A stretch of DNA of 64,000 nucleotides from Dyadobacter flavalbus (GTDB lineage Bacteria; Bacteroidota; Bacteroidia; Cytophagales; Spirosomataceae), in NCBI RefSeq assembly GCF_006149045.1, contig NZ_VBSN01000071.1, positions 186,001-250,000 on the forward strand, given 5' to 3'. The notes under the pieces are model-generated. The model did no database searches. It was not told the origin of the DNA and was given only the letters and a program-made list of their open reading frames with translations. Of this stretch, positions 49,572-59,859 are shown piece after piece. Position numbers and translations under genes: made by a program. Every line of letters begins with the position of its first letter. Positions within the stretch are counted from its first letter, which is position 1.

Positions 49572-52046
49572 ATGAACATTGAAAACAGGTTAACAGCAGC
49601 ATGGAAGTCGGGTGCGGGATTAAGAAAGAAACTGGGCGCGGCCGGGTTCCTGATTCTGATGGTTTGTACGCTGCCGGATGCCTTTTCGCAAAGCACGGGA
49701 AAATTGAAGATTACGGGCAAAATCATTGACGGTCAAAGCAGTGCGCCGCTCGGGTATGCAAGTATCCGGCTTTTCAGGACTGCTGACAGTACGTTTGTGT
49801 CCGGTGCCATTACCGATGAAACGGGCGGGTTTATTGTTGATATTTCAGCAGGTTCCTATTATGCCCTTTCCGAATTCATCGGTTACAAGCCGCAGTTTAC
49901 GTCCGGGATAAAAATAACAGCTGCCAATTCACCGCTGGACCTGGGATCACTGAAAGTGGCTGCCTCTGCGAAAACGCTGGATGAAGTAACGGTTCAGGCA
50001 GAAAAAAGTTCGATGGAGCTGTCGCTCGATAAAAAGATTTTCAATGTCGGGAAAGATCTTGCCAATGCCGGCGGAACTGCAGTTGACATTCTGACCAATG
50101 TTCCTTCCGTGGCTGTGGATGTGGAAGGGAATGTGAGCCTCAGAGGAAGCGGAAACGTACGTATATTGATAGACGGTAAACCTTCGGGGCTGGTCAGTAT
50201 CAAAGGAGCGAGCGGTTTGCAGCAACTTCAGGGAAGTATGATCGAGCGCGTGGAAATCATAACGAATCCTTCTGCACGCTATGAAGCCGAAGGTATGGGT
50301 GGTGTGATCAACATTGTCCTGAAAAAAGAAAGAAAGGAAGGCATTAACGGCTCATTCGACATCATTACAGGACATCCGACCAATTACGGCGCTGCGGCCA
50401 ATATCAATTACAGGCGTAAAAACCTTAATTTCTTCTTCAATTATACACTATCGTACCGTAACATGCCTTCGCGCAATTACCTGTATCAGGAATTGTACCG
50501 CAATGATTCCACGATTATCATGGAAAGGGATATGAAGAGCAACCTCAAAGGCATGAACAACAGCGCAAGAGGCGGAATCGATTTTTATTTTAACCCGAAA
50601 AACATTCTTACCGGTTCGTACACATGGCGTACAAGCAAAGGCAAGCGTTTTTCCACCCTGATTTACAGAGATTATCTGAACAGCATCAGCAATCCGACCG
50701 GCATTACAAACCGTACACAGGACGAAACGGAAACGGAACCCAATTCGGAATACTCGGTAACGTATAAAAAGACATTTAACCGGAAAGGGCAGGAGTTTAC
50801 CGCAGATGTCCGTTACCTTGACAACTGGGAAAAGTCCGACCAGTTTTACAATGAAGACGTTTTCAGGCCGGACGGCGGCCCTTCCGGCATTCCACATCTT
50901 CTTCAGCGTGCACTGAACGACGAGACCGAAAAACAGCTGCTTTTTCAGGTGGATTACATTCAGCCTTTCGGGAAAGAAGGCAAGCTGGAAGCCGGGGCAA
51001 GAAGCAGCTCACGGGATATGACCAATGACTATGCCGTAACACAGCAATCCAGCGATGGCGGCTGGATGCCACTGGAAAATCTGACCAATGACTTTCTGTA
51101 TGAGGAAAACATCAATGCGGCATACGGAATTCTGGGTAACAAAACCGGCAAGTTTTCGTATCAGGCGGGCCTGCGTGCGGAATGGACGGGCGTAACGACG
51201 GAACTCAGACAAACCAGGGAAGTAAATGAAAGAAATTACTTCAATCTGTTTCCTAGCGTGCATGTAACGTATGATTTTGCCAGGCAGAATGCTTTTCAGA
51301 TCAGTTTCAGCCGAAGGGTACGCAGGCCGCAGTACAATGACCTAAGCCCGTTTGCAACCTATTCCGACAACCGGAATTACTGGAGCGGAAATCCCGACCT
51401 TAATCCGGAATTTACAAATGCGTTTGAACTGGGTCATATTAAATACCTCGCAAAAGGTTCGCTGACTTCGTCAATTTATTACAGGCATACAAACGGAAAA
51501 ATCACAAGCATACGGCGTGTACAGGAAGACGGAAGTTCCTACACGCGTCCTGAAAACCTGGGTACCGAAGATGCGTATGGCGCAGAAGTTACAGGATCTT
51601 TTACGCCATACCCCTGGTGGAAACTGGACGGAAGCGTAAACTTCTTCCGAGCGATTACAGACGGAACCAGTCTGGACGAGGATTTCCAGAGCGATACTTA
51701 CAGCTGGTTTGTGCGTACGATGTCGCGGTTCACGTTGTGGAAAACAACGGATGTACAGCTCCGGGGAAATTACGAAGCCCCGCAGCAGACTCCGCAGGGA
51801 CGGCGGAAGGCACTGGCTACGCTGGACCTGGCGGCAAGCCGGGATGTTTTCAAAAATAACGGTACACTGACACTCAGCATAATAGATGTATTTAACTCAC
51901 GCCGTTACCGTACTATTACGGAGGGAAACAACTTCTATACATTGAACAACTCGCAGGGCCGGCTGCGTCAGATCAACCTTACTTTGAACTATCGCCTGCA
52001 CCAGGTTAAGAAGAAACCGAAGGAAGGTCTGGAAGGAGAATTTTAA
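49572..52046 (+). CDS. TonB-dependent receptor-like outer-membrane beta-barrel protein
   Basis: 824 residues from ATG 49572 (MNIENRLTAAW). A long signal region with hydrophobic core AAGFLILMVCTLPDAFSQ. The N-terminal carboxypeptidase-regulatory beta domain (about 42-130) has KITGKIIDGQSSAPLGYASI. The plug domain (about 140-230) has VDILTNVPSVAVDVEGNVSL and IERVEIITNPSARYEAEGMG, then a large beta barrel follows. It imports an unknown large nutrient. No SusD-like partner is adjacent, so it belongs to the orphan OMP_b-brl_3 group. The C-terminus ends in a charged tail rather than an aromatic residue. Confidence 0.92.
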   Translation: MNIENRLTAAWKSGAGLRKKLGAAGFLILMVCTLPDAFSQSTGKLKITGKIIDGQSSAPLGYASIRLFRTADSTFVSGAITDETGGFIVDISAGSYYALSEFIGYKPQFTSGIKITAANSPLDLGSLKVAASAKTLDEVTVQAEKSSMELSLDKKIFNVGKDLANAGGTAVDILTNVPSVAVDVEGNVSLRGSGNVRILIDGKPSGLVSIKGASGLQQLQGSMIERVEIITNPSARYEAEGMGGVINIVLKKERKEGINGSFDIITGHPTNYGAAANINYRRKNLNFFFNYTLSYRNMPSRNYLYQELYRNDSTIIMERDMKSNLKGMNNSARGGIDFYFNPKNILTGSYTWRTSKGKRFSTLIYRDYLNSISNPTGITNRTQDETETEPNSEYSVTYKKTFNRKGQEFTADVRYLDNWEKSDQFYNEDVFRPDGGPSGIPHLLQRALNDETEKQLLFQVDYIQPFGKEGKLEAGARSSSRDMTNDYAVTQQSSDGGWMPLENLTNDFLYEENINAAYGILGNKTGKFSYQAGLRAEWTGVTTELRQTREVNERNYFNLFPSVHVTYDFARQNAFQISFSRRVRRPQYNDLSPFATYSDNRNYWSGNPDLNPEFTNAFELGHIKYLAKGSLTSSIYYRHTNGKITSIRRVQEDGSSYTRPENLGTEDAYGAEVTGSFTPYPWWKLDGSVNFFRAITDGTSLDEDFQSDTYSWFVRTMSRFTLWKTTDVQLRGNYEAPQQTPQGRRKALATLDLAASRDVFKNNGTLTLSIIDVFNSRRYRTITEGNNFYTLNNSQGRLRQINLTLNYRLHQVKKKPKEGLEGEF

Positions 52047-52162
52047 TATTCAAATATTTTATTGGAAGCTTTTATTTGCATAACTTGGTACGAAAATGCA
52101 CAAAAATCCTGCGTTAAGTCTGTTTAGCGGTTGGTGAATTATGTTTATACGAACGAATTACT

Positions 52163-52170
52163 TAATTTTG
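52163..52170 (+). promoter_or_regulatory. -7 element 4 nt before the receiver start
   Basis: TAATTTTG, then GATT, then ATG at 52175. It matches TAnnTTTG exactly and would make the message leaderless or nearly so. Confidence 0.55.
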
Positions 52171-52174
52171 GATT

Positions 52175-52624
52175 ATGAGCACAAAACCAAATAAGTTTAT
52201 TTTCCTGGCTGACGACGATGCGGACGACTGCATGCTGTTCGAAGATGCTTTAAGGGAGGTGAGTACTTCAACGGAGCTAACAACGGCTAATGACGGCGTG
52301 GAACTTATTAATTTAATGGAAACCAATGTTCCGCCGCCGCCTGACGTGATTTTTCTGGACCTTAACATGCCTAGAAAAAACGGCTTTGAATGTCTGGAAC
52401 AAATCAGAAAAACAAAAAAATGGGCTTCTATTCCGGTCGTAATTTTTTCCACAACCGGGCAGGAAGAAATGGTCAGAAAAGTACATGAGCAGGGTGCCAA
52501 CTTTTTTATCAGAAAACCGGGGTCGTTCCCGAAACTGAAACAGGCAATCCAACAAATTCTTGATATAGACTGGACCAAGCACAGCTGGAAACCAGTAGCC
52601 GAGAACCTTAATTACCAATATTAA
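52175..52624 (+). CDS. Rcp1-like single-domain response regulator next to the CZB kinase
   Basis: 149 residues. Acidic pocket LADDDADD, phosphoacceptor Asp in VIFLDLNMPRKNGF, Thr in VIFSTTGQEEM and Lys in FIRKPGSFPK. It is close in type to the Kai-cluster receiver at 14243 (same LADDDxDD start and LNMP/MNMP turn). The gene begins 52 nt before the kinase, so the two likely form a two-component pair. The C-terminal WKPVAENLNYQY tail has no known function. Confidence 0.92.
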   Translation: MSTKPNKFIFLADDDADDCMLFEDALREVSTSTELTTANDGVELINLMETNVPPPPDVIFLDLNMPRKNGFECLEQIRKTKKWASIPVVIFSTTGQEEMVRKVHEQGANFFIRKPGSFPKLKQAIQQILDIDWTKHSWKPVAENLNYQY

Positions 52625-52676
52625 ACCCAATTCTTGTTCACTCGTTGTTACTTGAATACCGGCTGCGGTGACAAGA

Positions 52677-55600
52677 ATGATGAGTGAACAAATTTTTATG
52701 GGCATGAATGTCATTGAACTTGATTTTGAAAGGGCAAGAGCCCGGCACATTTTATTTAAAACAAGATTAAGATCAATCCTTTACGGTGCTGAAATCGACG
52801 AACAGCCTGTAACTTCTCATCTTGATTGTTCGCTCGGACAATGGATTTACAATCACGCACTGCATGTCTACGGCCATTTGCCTGAAATGCAGGAAATCGA
52901 GCGGGTTCACTTTAAGATTCATGAATCTGCCAATGCACTGATAGATCTTTATAAAAACGGGTTTGCAGAAGAAGCGCGGGAAGGCTTGCCGGCCATGGAG
53001 CTTATTGCCGAAAACCTGTCTTCGCTTTTGTCCATTGTGGAAGCCAAGATCAAAACCGAAGGAAACCTGGGTCCCGACCTGAGCATTCCGGATGAACTGC
53101 TGATCAATTACAATGAATTGCTGCAGCTGAACAGAATCCTTCAGGAACTGGACCTTCGCATCAAGGAACAAACCGAAAAAGCCGTTTCGGCTGGGAAAAA
53201 GATTAAAGCCGGTGAAAGCAAGTTCCGCAACACAATGAAGCAGGCTCCGGTCGGGATAGCCATTCTGAACGGATATAATTTCATGGTGGAAATGGCCAAT
53301 GAAACTTATCTCAGCATTGTTGACCGAAAAGAAGAGGAGTTTGTAGGCCGGCTGCTTTTTGATGTGCTGCCGGAAGTCCGTGCGTATGTAGAACCGATCC
53401 TGATCAATGTACTCCATACCGGAACGGCATACAACGGCAACGAATTTGAAGTGACCATCCGCCGTTACGGAAAGCAGGAACTATGCTATTTCAATTTCAT
53501 ATATCAGCCTCTTTTTGAAGAAACCGGCGAAATTTCCGGTATCATTGTTGTAGCTACGGAAGTTACGCAGCAAGTGCTTGCCAGGCTCGGGCTGCAAAGA
53601 AGTGAGAACCAGTTCCGGAATCTGGTCACGCAGTCGCAGTTTGCCAAAGCGGTTCTCAAAGGAAAAGACTTCATTATAAGCCTTGCAAATGAAAGCATGC
53701 TCCGGAATCTCTGGCGCAGGGAACTGCATGATGTTCAGGGAAAAAAGCTGCTGGAAGTATTTCCGGAACTTGCCGATCAGAAGTTTATCGGAATACTGGA
53801 AAATGTGTATGAAAACGGCGCTTTGTACAGGGAATCCGAGGCAGTTGCATGGATCAACGGCTACGACGGTCTGAGGAAGTTTTATCTTGACATTCAGTAC
53901 GCGCCCATTCTGGAAATGGATAACCGTGTTTCGGGCATTATGGTATCTGTTAATGATGTTACGGAAATGGTCCGGTTTCGTCAGCAGATTTCGGAAGCAG
54001 CAGACCGGCTTTCGCTCGCTACTGAAGGCACCAGGCTGGCAACCTGGGACCTGAACATACAAACCAGGGAAATCATCTATTCCGCAAGACTTGCCGAGAT
54101 ATTCGGTTACAATGGCTCCACACAGCTGACGCATGAAGATATGCGCAGTCGTATTCACCATGAAGACAGGACGCAGATTGTGGAAAAAGCATTTGAAGAA
54201 GCAATCGCCACCGGTTCTTACAGCTATGAAGCCAGGATCATTCATCCGGACAAAAGCGTTCACTGGATCCGGACACAGGGCAAAATGCTTTACAATGAAG
54301 ACCATATCCCGCAACGGATGCTGGGAACCATGATGGACATTACGGAGCAGAAAAGAACCGAACAAATTATCAAAGACAGCGAAAAACGGTACAAGGATCT
54401 GATCGAAACCATGCCCGTTGCCGTTTATACCATTGATAAAAACGGTTATCTGACACTTTTCAACAAGGCAGCCGTCCGATTATGGGGCCGCGAGCCGGAA
54501 ATAGGAGCAGATCAGTGGTGCGGTTCGTTTGAAATGTATACGGTTGACGGTGAATACATGCGGCTTGAAGAAAGTCCTGTTGCCATTGCTTTGAAAAACC
54601 AGCAGTGCATGACTTCGGAAGCATTTATCCGCAAACCGGATCAATCGCTAAGGCATATTATATCCACTCCGCAGCCGATTTACGACAGCAATGGTGATGT
54701 TACAGGTGCAGTCAATGTATTGATAGACATCACAGAAAGGAAAGAAGCGGAACTTGCATTGAAAACCAGCGAAAGCAAATTCAGGACCTTGGCCAATTCC
54801 ATGCCGCAGCTGGTATGGACCAGCGATGCAGAAGGAAATCTGAATTATTTCAATCAATCCGTTTATGAATATTCCGGACTTACCGCAGACAAGCTCGACA
54901 CTTATAACTGGTTTCAGATTGTCCATCCCGACGATCGCCAGGAAAATGTACGGTCTTGGCTGAAATCCGTAAAGAGCGGTCTGGAATTTTTGTATGAACA
55001 TCGGTTCCTTAGAAAAGACGGCGTTTACAGATGGCAGCTGAGCCGTGCCATTCCGCAGCGCAATGCAGAAGGAAAAATCGAAATGTGGGTCGGGACGAGT
55101 ACGGACATTCATGAAAGCAAGGTTTTTATTGACCAGCTGGAATCCAAGGTTGCCCTTCGTACCAAAGAACTTACGATTGCCAACAACGAACTGGTAAAAA
55201 CCAATATGGAACTTGCCCAGTTTGCGTATGTCGCCAGCCACGATCTTCAGGAGCCGCTCCGTAAAATACAGACTTTTGCAACGAGAGTGCTTGAAACTGA
55301 AAACCGGAATCTTTCGGATAAAGGCAAGGATTATCTGGCCAGAATGCAGGCTTCTTCGACGCGCATGCAGCAGCTGATTATAGATCTTCTGGCTTTTTCA
55401 CGTGCCAACGCAGTTGAAAAACATTATGAAGAAGCCGATCTGAACATAATTCTGGGAAATGTGAAGGAACAGCTCAGTGATGTAATCCAGCAGCAGCAGG
55501 CCACTATAACTAGCGAGACTTTGCCGACCTGGAGCGTTATCGTGTTTCAGTTTGAGCAGCTTTTTACGAACCTGATCGCCAATGCACTGAAATTTGTAAA

Positions 55601-55913
55601 GCCGGAGGTAAAACCGGTTATCAACATTCGGACAGGGCAATTGTCCGGTGAAATGATTCCGTTGTCCGGCATAGATTCGGCATTGCGGTATCAGTACATT
55701 TCATTTTCGGATAACGGCATCGGATTTGATCCGCAATTCAAAGACAGGATTTTTCAGGTTTTTCAGCGGCTGCACAATCGGAGCGCTTACGAAGGTACCG
55801 GAATCGGGCTTGCTATCTGCAAGAAAATTGTGGATAATCATAACGGCCTGATCGATGCCATTGGCAAACCGGGAACGGGCGCCACATTCATTATTTACCT
55901 GCCGGTTAACTGA
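52677..55913 (+). CDS. CZB-PAS5 histidine kinase
   Basis: 1078 residues from ATG 52677 (GTG 52668 or ATG 52680 are alternatives). The N-terminal domain is CZB (chemoreceptor zinc-binding), with candidate zinc ligands His24, Cys51 (LDCSLGQWIYNHAL), His78 and His82 (VHFKIHESA). Five PAS domains follow (about 180-305, 310-430, 435-560, 565-690 and 695-815), a coiled coil, HisKA with His855 (YVASHDLQEPLRKI) and an HATPase (SDNGIGFDPQF, GTGIGLAICKK). No membrane segment. CZB suggests zinc or hypochlorous-acid-type sensing. It pairs with the receiver upstream. Confidence 0.92.
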   Translation: MMSEQIFMGMNVIELDFERARARHILFKTRLRSILYGAEIDEQPVTSHLDCSLGQWIYNHALHVYGHLPEMQEIERVHFKIHESANALIDLYKNGFAEEAREGLPAMELIAENLSSLLSIVEAKIKTEGNLGPDLSIPDELLINYNELLQLNRILQELDLRIKEQTEKAVSAGKKIKAGESKFRNTMKQAPVGIAILNGYNFMVEMANETYLSIVDRKEEEFVGRLLFDVLPEVRAYVEPILINVLHTGTAYNGNEFEVTIRRYGKQELCYFNFIYQPLFEETGEISGIIVVATEVTQQVLARLGLQRSENQFRNLVTQSQFAKAVLKGKDFIISLANESMLRNLWRRELHDVQGKKLLEVFPELADQKFIGILENVYENGALYRESEAVAWINGYDGLRKFYLDIQYAPILEMDNRVSGIMVSVNDVTEMVRFRQQISEAADRLSLATEGTRLATWDLNIQTREIIYSARLAEIFGYNGSTQLTHEDMRSRIHHEDRTQIVEKAFEEAIATGSYSYEARIIHPDKSVHWIRTQGKMLYNEDHIPQRMLGTMMDITEQKRTEQIIKDSEKRYKDLIETMPVAVYTIDKNGYLTLFNKAAVRLWGREPEIGADQWCGSFEMYTVDGEYMRLEESPVAIALKNQQCMTSEAFIRKPDQSLRHIISTPQPIYDSNGDVTGAVNVLIDITERKEAELALKTSESKFRTLANSMPQLVWTSDAEGNLNYFNQSVYEYSGLTADKLDTYNWFQIVHPDDRQENVRSWLKSVKSGLEFLYEHRFLRKDGVYRWQLSRAIPQRNAEGKIEMWVGTSTDIHESKVFIDQLESKVALRTKELTIANNELVKTNMELAQFAYVASHDLQEPLRKIQTFATRVLETENRNLSDKGKDYLARMQASSTRMQQLIIDLLAFSRANAVEKHYEEADLNIILGNVKEQLSDVIQQQQATITSETLPTWSVIVFQFEQLFTNLIANALKFVKPEVKPVINIRTGQLSGEMIPLSGIDSALRYQYISFSDNGIGFDPQFKDRIFQVFQRLHNRSAYEGTGIGLAICKKIVDNHNGLIDAIGKPGTGATFIIYLPVN

Positions 55914-55976
55914 AACCCGATTAACCGGCAGATAGAAAACAGAAGAAAATAGTCTGACTATATTTTAAAAGGCCAA

Positions 55977-57053
55977 CTATTTCAAAGCCGGTTTTGCACG
56001 GTCGTACTGAACCGGCCAAACAATATCTTCACCAAGCTGATGTGCTGCATGCAGCGGGAAATACGGATCACGAAGCAGTTCACGCGCCATCACGACCAGA
56101 TCCGCTTCATGATTCTGCAAGATATCTTCTGCCTGCTGAGTTTCTGTTATCATGCCCACAGCGCCCGTCATAATATCTGCTTCTTTTTTGATTTTGGCAG
56201 AAAAAGGAACCTGATAGGAGGGGCCAACCGGAATTTTCACCGCAGGAACTAGCCCGCCGGTGGATACATCAATAAGATCCACACCCTTGTTTTTCAGGAT
56301 TTTTGAAAGTTCAACCGACTGCTTTTCATCCCATCCGTTTTCAGCCCAGTCCGTAGCCGAAATGCGTACAAATAGAGGAAGTTCTGCCGGCCAAACCTGC
56401 TGAATGGATTCTATAACTTCAAGCAAAATACGGATTCGGTTTTCAAAGCTTCCGCCGTATGCATCGCTGCGTTTATTGCTGAGCGGTGAAAAAAACTGAT
56501 GGATCAGATAGCCGTGCGCAGCATGTATTTCAATAACCTTAAAACCTGCTTTGAGGGATCTTTCGGCAGCAGCGGCAAAATCTGCAATTACTTTCCGGAT
56601 TCCTTCCTGATCCAGTTCCTGAGGGGCATCTTCAGTTTCATGGAACGGAACTGCAGATGCACCCACCGTTTTCCAGCCACCCTGATCTGCCGGAACCTGT
56701 CCGCGGCCTTTCCAGGCCGGAAAAGTACTTGCCTTGCGACCGGCATGTCCGAGCTGTATTCCGGCTACGGCACCTTGTGCAGCAATGAAATCCGTTATCT
56801 GTTTCAGTTTTTCTATATGCTCATCTTTCCAGATACCCAGATCCTGTGGAGAAATCCTTCCTTCCGGCGAAACGGCTGTTGCCTCGGCAATGAGCAGGCC
56901 GGCGCCTCCAACCGCACGGCTGCCGAGATGCACAAGATGCCAGTCATTGGCAAAACCGTCAACGGATGAATACTGGCACATCGGCGAGACGACGATGCGG
57001 TTTTTGAAACTTATATCTTTAATAGTAAGAGGCGTGAATAATTGCGAAGACAT
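55977..57053 (-). CDS. NADH:flavin oxidoreductase of the OYE family (NamA/YqjM-like)
   Basis: 358 residues forming an FMN TIM barrel. The active site has RIVVSPMCQYSS (with Cys26), the His pair in EIHAAHGYLIHQFFSP, and DVSTGGLVPAVKIPVGPSYQ near the phosphate site. It reduces activated C=C bonds such as enones, nitroaromatics and quinones with NADPH. The length and motifs match the thermophilic-like class of NamA. It stands alone between the CZB kinase and ywbE. Confidence 0.95.
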   Translation of the reverse strand: MSSQLFTPLTIKDISFKNRIVVSPMCQYSSVDGFANDWHLVHLGSRAVGGAGLLIAEATAVSPEGRISPQDLGIWKDEHIEKLKQITDFIAAQGAVAGIQLGHAGRKASTFPAWKGRGQVPADQGGWKTVGASAVPFHETEDAPQELDQEGIRKVIADFAAAAERSLKAGFKVIEIHAAHGYLIHQFFSPLSNKRSDAYGGSFENRIRILLEVIESIQQVWPAELPLFVRISATDWAENGWDEKQSVELSKILKNKGVDLIDVSTGGLVPAVKIPVGPSYQVPFSAKIKKEADIMTGAVGMITETQQAEDILQNHEADLVVMARELLRDPYFPLHAAHQLGEDIVWPVQYDRAKPALK

Positions 57054-57167
57054 GAAGATGGAAGATTAGTGTTACGAAAATTCAACTGTTGACAAGGATA
57101 ACGAACCTATTTGCCAAACAATTCCGGAGATTATCCGAATGCTTGTTCTGAAAGGAATTTATTTACG

Positions 57168-57374
57168 CTAATCTGCTTCAATATGCTTAACGCGTCCGAC
57201 TTCGCCTGTTTCCAGCCTTACTTTAATGCCGTGCGTATGCACCGCCGATTTGGTCAGAATGTCTTTTACAATTCCGTGAGTCAGGGTCCCGCTTCGCTGA
57301 TCCTGTTTTAACACAATGGATACCGCAGTTCCGGGTGTGATGTTTTTACGTTCTGTGCCTGATAATGTTGTCAT
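57168..57374 (-). CDS. ywbE: YwbE family protein
   Basis: 68 residues with the family signature TERKNITPGTAVSIVLKQDQ, GTLTHGIVKDILTKSAVHT and HGIKVRLETGEVGRVKHI. A small beta-barrel protein of unknown function. Its ATG overlaps the stop of the FUSC gene by 4 nt, so it is translated together with it. It ends 114 nt before the OYE gene start on the same strand. Confidence 0.92.
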   Translation of the reverse strand: MTTLSGTERKNITPGTAVSIVLKQDQRSGTLTHGIVKDILTKSAVHTHGIKVRLETGEVGRVKHIEAD

Positions 57375-59653
57375 ACCGGTTTACTCTGATTTTCTAAGTC
57401 AATGTTTGCTGCCATTTTGGCCTTTGCCGAACTGATCTTTTGCAGAATCTTGATTTCGTCAATGGTGATCGTACTGATCAGTTCAAACAAGCCGTTAATG
57501 GTTTTCAGGTCGGACAGCATTTTTCGTGCCGGCGACTGATCTGCTTTTTCAATTCCCATTTCCTTGATCTCTTTTTTACGCATGGCAAGCAGTTCAATCA
57601 GTTTCTGGTTCTGCGGCAGCGATTCACGTGCAATCTCTGAATTTCCTGATGCCTGTCCATCCAGCAAATCGGCAGCCGTCTGGAGCTGGCGGTCAATTTG
57701 CTGGATCATCATTTCGAATTCAGCCGCAAACTCTGCATATTCCAGCGTCTGCGCGTATGTTGACAAAGATGCTATGTAGGAAGTCAGCATATAGCTCGTT
57801 GCGACAAACTGGTGATATTCCTCCATATGCAACTGCCGCCGCTTGGGTTCGGACAGCATTTTCTGAAAATTGTCGGACAAGTTGGCCATAGCAATGATAG
57901 CATCTTTGCGGAGCAGCTTGAATTCATTAATATCCAGTTGTTTCCCTGTAAATTTTGCTGCAACTATATCAAAATACCTGCGGTTGGCATTCAAGGCTGC
58001 GCGGATGTACTGATTAATCTGCGAATGTTCCCAAACGGGCAGTACATAGGATGAAATTAGATAGGCAATAACGGAGCCGATAATGGTATCCAGAACCCGT
58101 TCTTTAAGCAGCGGGGTAATATGCTGGGGATTCAGGAAGTTGAAGGAAATGATTACGTAAAGTGTGATGCCAGTGGAGGCAATGAAGTAATTGATCTTCA
58201 GAAAACTGTACGCCATAATCATGGAAATCAACATAATTATGAAAAGCGCCGTGCCGTCATGAATCAGGTATAAAAACAGAAAGCCCGAAACCACGCCGAC
58301 AATCGTTCCTCCGATCCTGTGCAGATTACGTTGCTTTGTAATACTGAAAGCAGGTTTTAAAATCACGACAATCGTAAGCAGAATCCAGTATCCATGTCCG
58401 AGCTCGAAAAACAGCGAAACGGTATAGCCGATCAGCAAACCGAGCGTAATACGCACAGCATGACGAAAATGGCTTGATTTTAACGACAAATTGTCAAGCA
58501 GAAGGCGCGGATGATATTCCTGTTTCGGGATAAAATTTTCAGTTGTCACAATCAGGCTGTAATCCTGGCTTACTTCCGTATCGTAAGTAGTAGCGCGGTG
58601 CAGCTTTTTGATACGTTCGGTAACATCCTGCAGACTGTTCAGAATCTGGCGCAGCATCATAAAATCTTCCAGATTATCATGCGTCATGCTGTCTTTGCGC
58701 ATCCTTTGAAAAGCCTGCTGGCATTTGTTGAACGCTTCGTCCAGATCATGTTTGGGATGGGAAGGAAAGCCGCTTTGCACGGCAATGCCGATCTGCTGGA
58801 TTTCTGCCGATAACCATTGTATGTACGTTCCGAACAGCCTTAATATTTTGGAATGATCAAATGCCCGGTGAAGGTTAATATAATTTTGCTGTGAATTCAG
58901 AATCCTTTCGAACAAATCGATACTATCCAGAAACATCAGCATCAGAACCCTACTTTTATTGGTCGATTCGGTTACGATCTCTCTTGTTTTAAAAAGAATT
59001 TCCCGCAGGTTTTCATGATTTTCCCTAAGAATAACCTGCTGATGGATCATACGGCTGAACAGATCGTCGTAATCCGGATTGGCCAGATAATAATCCGCTT
59101 TAATGGAAAGCAACTTGCCGAGTTCAACAAAATTCTCGCCCAGTAACTGCTGTATCAGTTTGTACGGCCGCAGCGTCTGTAGAACCATAAACAGGATGAA
59201 GTACCAGATTCCGCCTGCCGAGAAAATCAGTGCCGTTTTCAGGACCATGTCGCCGCTGAGATGATCGTCAATGTTGAAAACAAACACAAGCAGCGCGATA
59301 AGACCTATGCTGTTAACCCGGTTGCCATATACGCCAACAAGCGAGAAAAACATCCCGAATAGGATGATTTCGGCAAAAATGATGAAATGGATATGTCTTA
59401 AAAGCCCTGTCGTGAGTGCTACGGCAAAGCATGTGATGATCGCAATAAGCAGTGAATTTCGGCGTCTGTGGTACGGGCCGGGATTATCTGTTCCGCCGAT
59501 CAGCAATGTTCCGAGCGGAAAAGCAATCATATCGCCCAGGATTCCATAATGCTGAAAAATAAGGCTGGGAATAACCGCGCCCAGCGTTAATCTGACACCC
59601 GTGGAAAGGTAATGACTGGAAATGAACTTCTTAAATTCGTCGAGGTAATTCAT
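57371..59653 (-). CDS. FUSC-family inner-membrane protein (YccS/YhfK-like)
   Basis: 760 residues. The N-terminal half has about six membrane helices starting VRLTLGAVIPSLIFQ. A large cytoplasmic middle domain (about 200-400) follows, then a second helix set at about 410-540 (VRITLGLLIGYTVSLFF, STGITLYVIISFNFL), then a helical C-terminal tail. The halved layout is that of YccS/YhfK fusaric-acid-resistance-like proteins. The transported compound is unknown. The gene is joined to ywbE by a 4-nt overlap. Confidence 0.92.
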   Translation of the reverse strand: MNYLDEFKKFISSHYLSTGVRLTLGAVIPSLIFQHYGILGDMIAFPLGTLLIGGTDNPGPYHRRRNSLLIAIITCFAVALTTGLLRHIHFIIFAEIILFGMFFSLVGVYGNRVNSIGLIALLVFVFNIDDHLSGDMVLKTALIFSAGGIWYFILFMVLQTLRPYKLIQQLLGENFVELGKLLSIKADYYLANPDYDDLFSRMIHQQVILRENHENLREILFKTREIVTESTNKSRVLMLMFLDSIDLFERILNSQQNYINLHRAFDHSKILRLFGTYIQWLSAEIQQIGIAVQSGFPSHPKHDLDEAFNKCQQAFQRMRKDSMTHDNLEDFMMLRQILNSLQDVTERIKKLHRATTYDTEVSQDYSLIVTTENFIPKQEYHPRLLLDNLSLKSSHFRHAVRITLGLLIGYTVSLFFELGHGYWILLTIVVILKPAFSITKQRNLHRIGGTIVGVVSGFLFLYLIHDGTALFIIMLISMIMAYSFLKINYFIASTGITLYVIISFNFLNPQHITPLLKERVLDTIIGSVIAYLISSYVLPVWEHSQINQYIRAALNANRRYFDIVAAKFTGKQLDINEFKLLRKDAIIAMANLSDNFQKMLSEPKRRQLHMEEYHQFVATSYMLTSYIASLSTYAQTLEYAEFAAEFEMMIQQIDRQLQTAADLLDGQASGNSEIARESLPQNQKLIELLAMRKKEIKEMGIEKADQSPARKMLSDLKTINGLFELISTITIDEIKILQKISSAKAKMAANIDLENQSKPV

Positions 59654-59859
59654 GAAAACAAACCAACGGTAGTTGGTGCAATACTACTATTTTAATTCCA
59701 CAAGCTGCAAAAGCCATACCAATTTTATAACCTGTTCACTACGTGCAGCCCGTATGAAAACGCCGGATGTTTTGTAATTCACAATAATTTGCTGAGATTG
59801 TTGAGCCGCTGCCGTGGATTATTCATGCCGGCATTTTACAAGCTTATGTGTATTCGGGT
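59654..59859. other. Divergent spacer between FUSC and acetyltransferase genes
   Basis: Promoters for both genes should lie here; only weak TAnTTTG-like boxes are seen. Confidence 0.4.
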
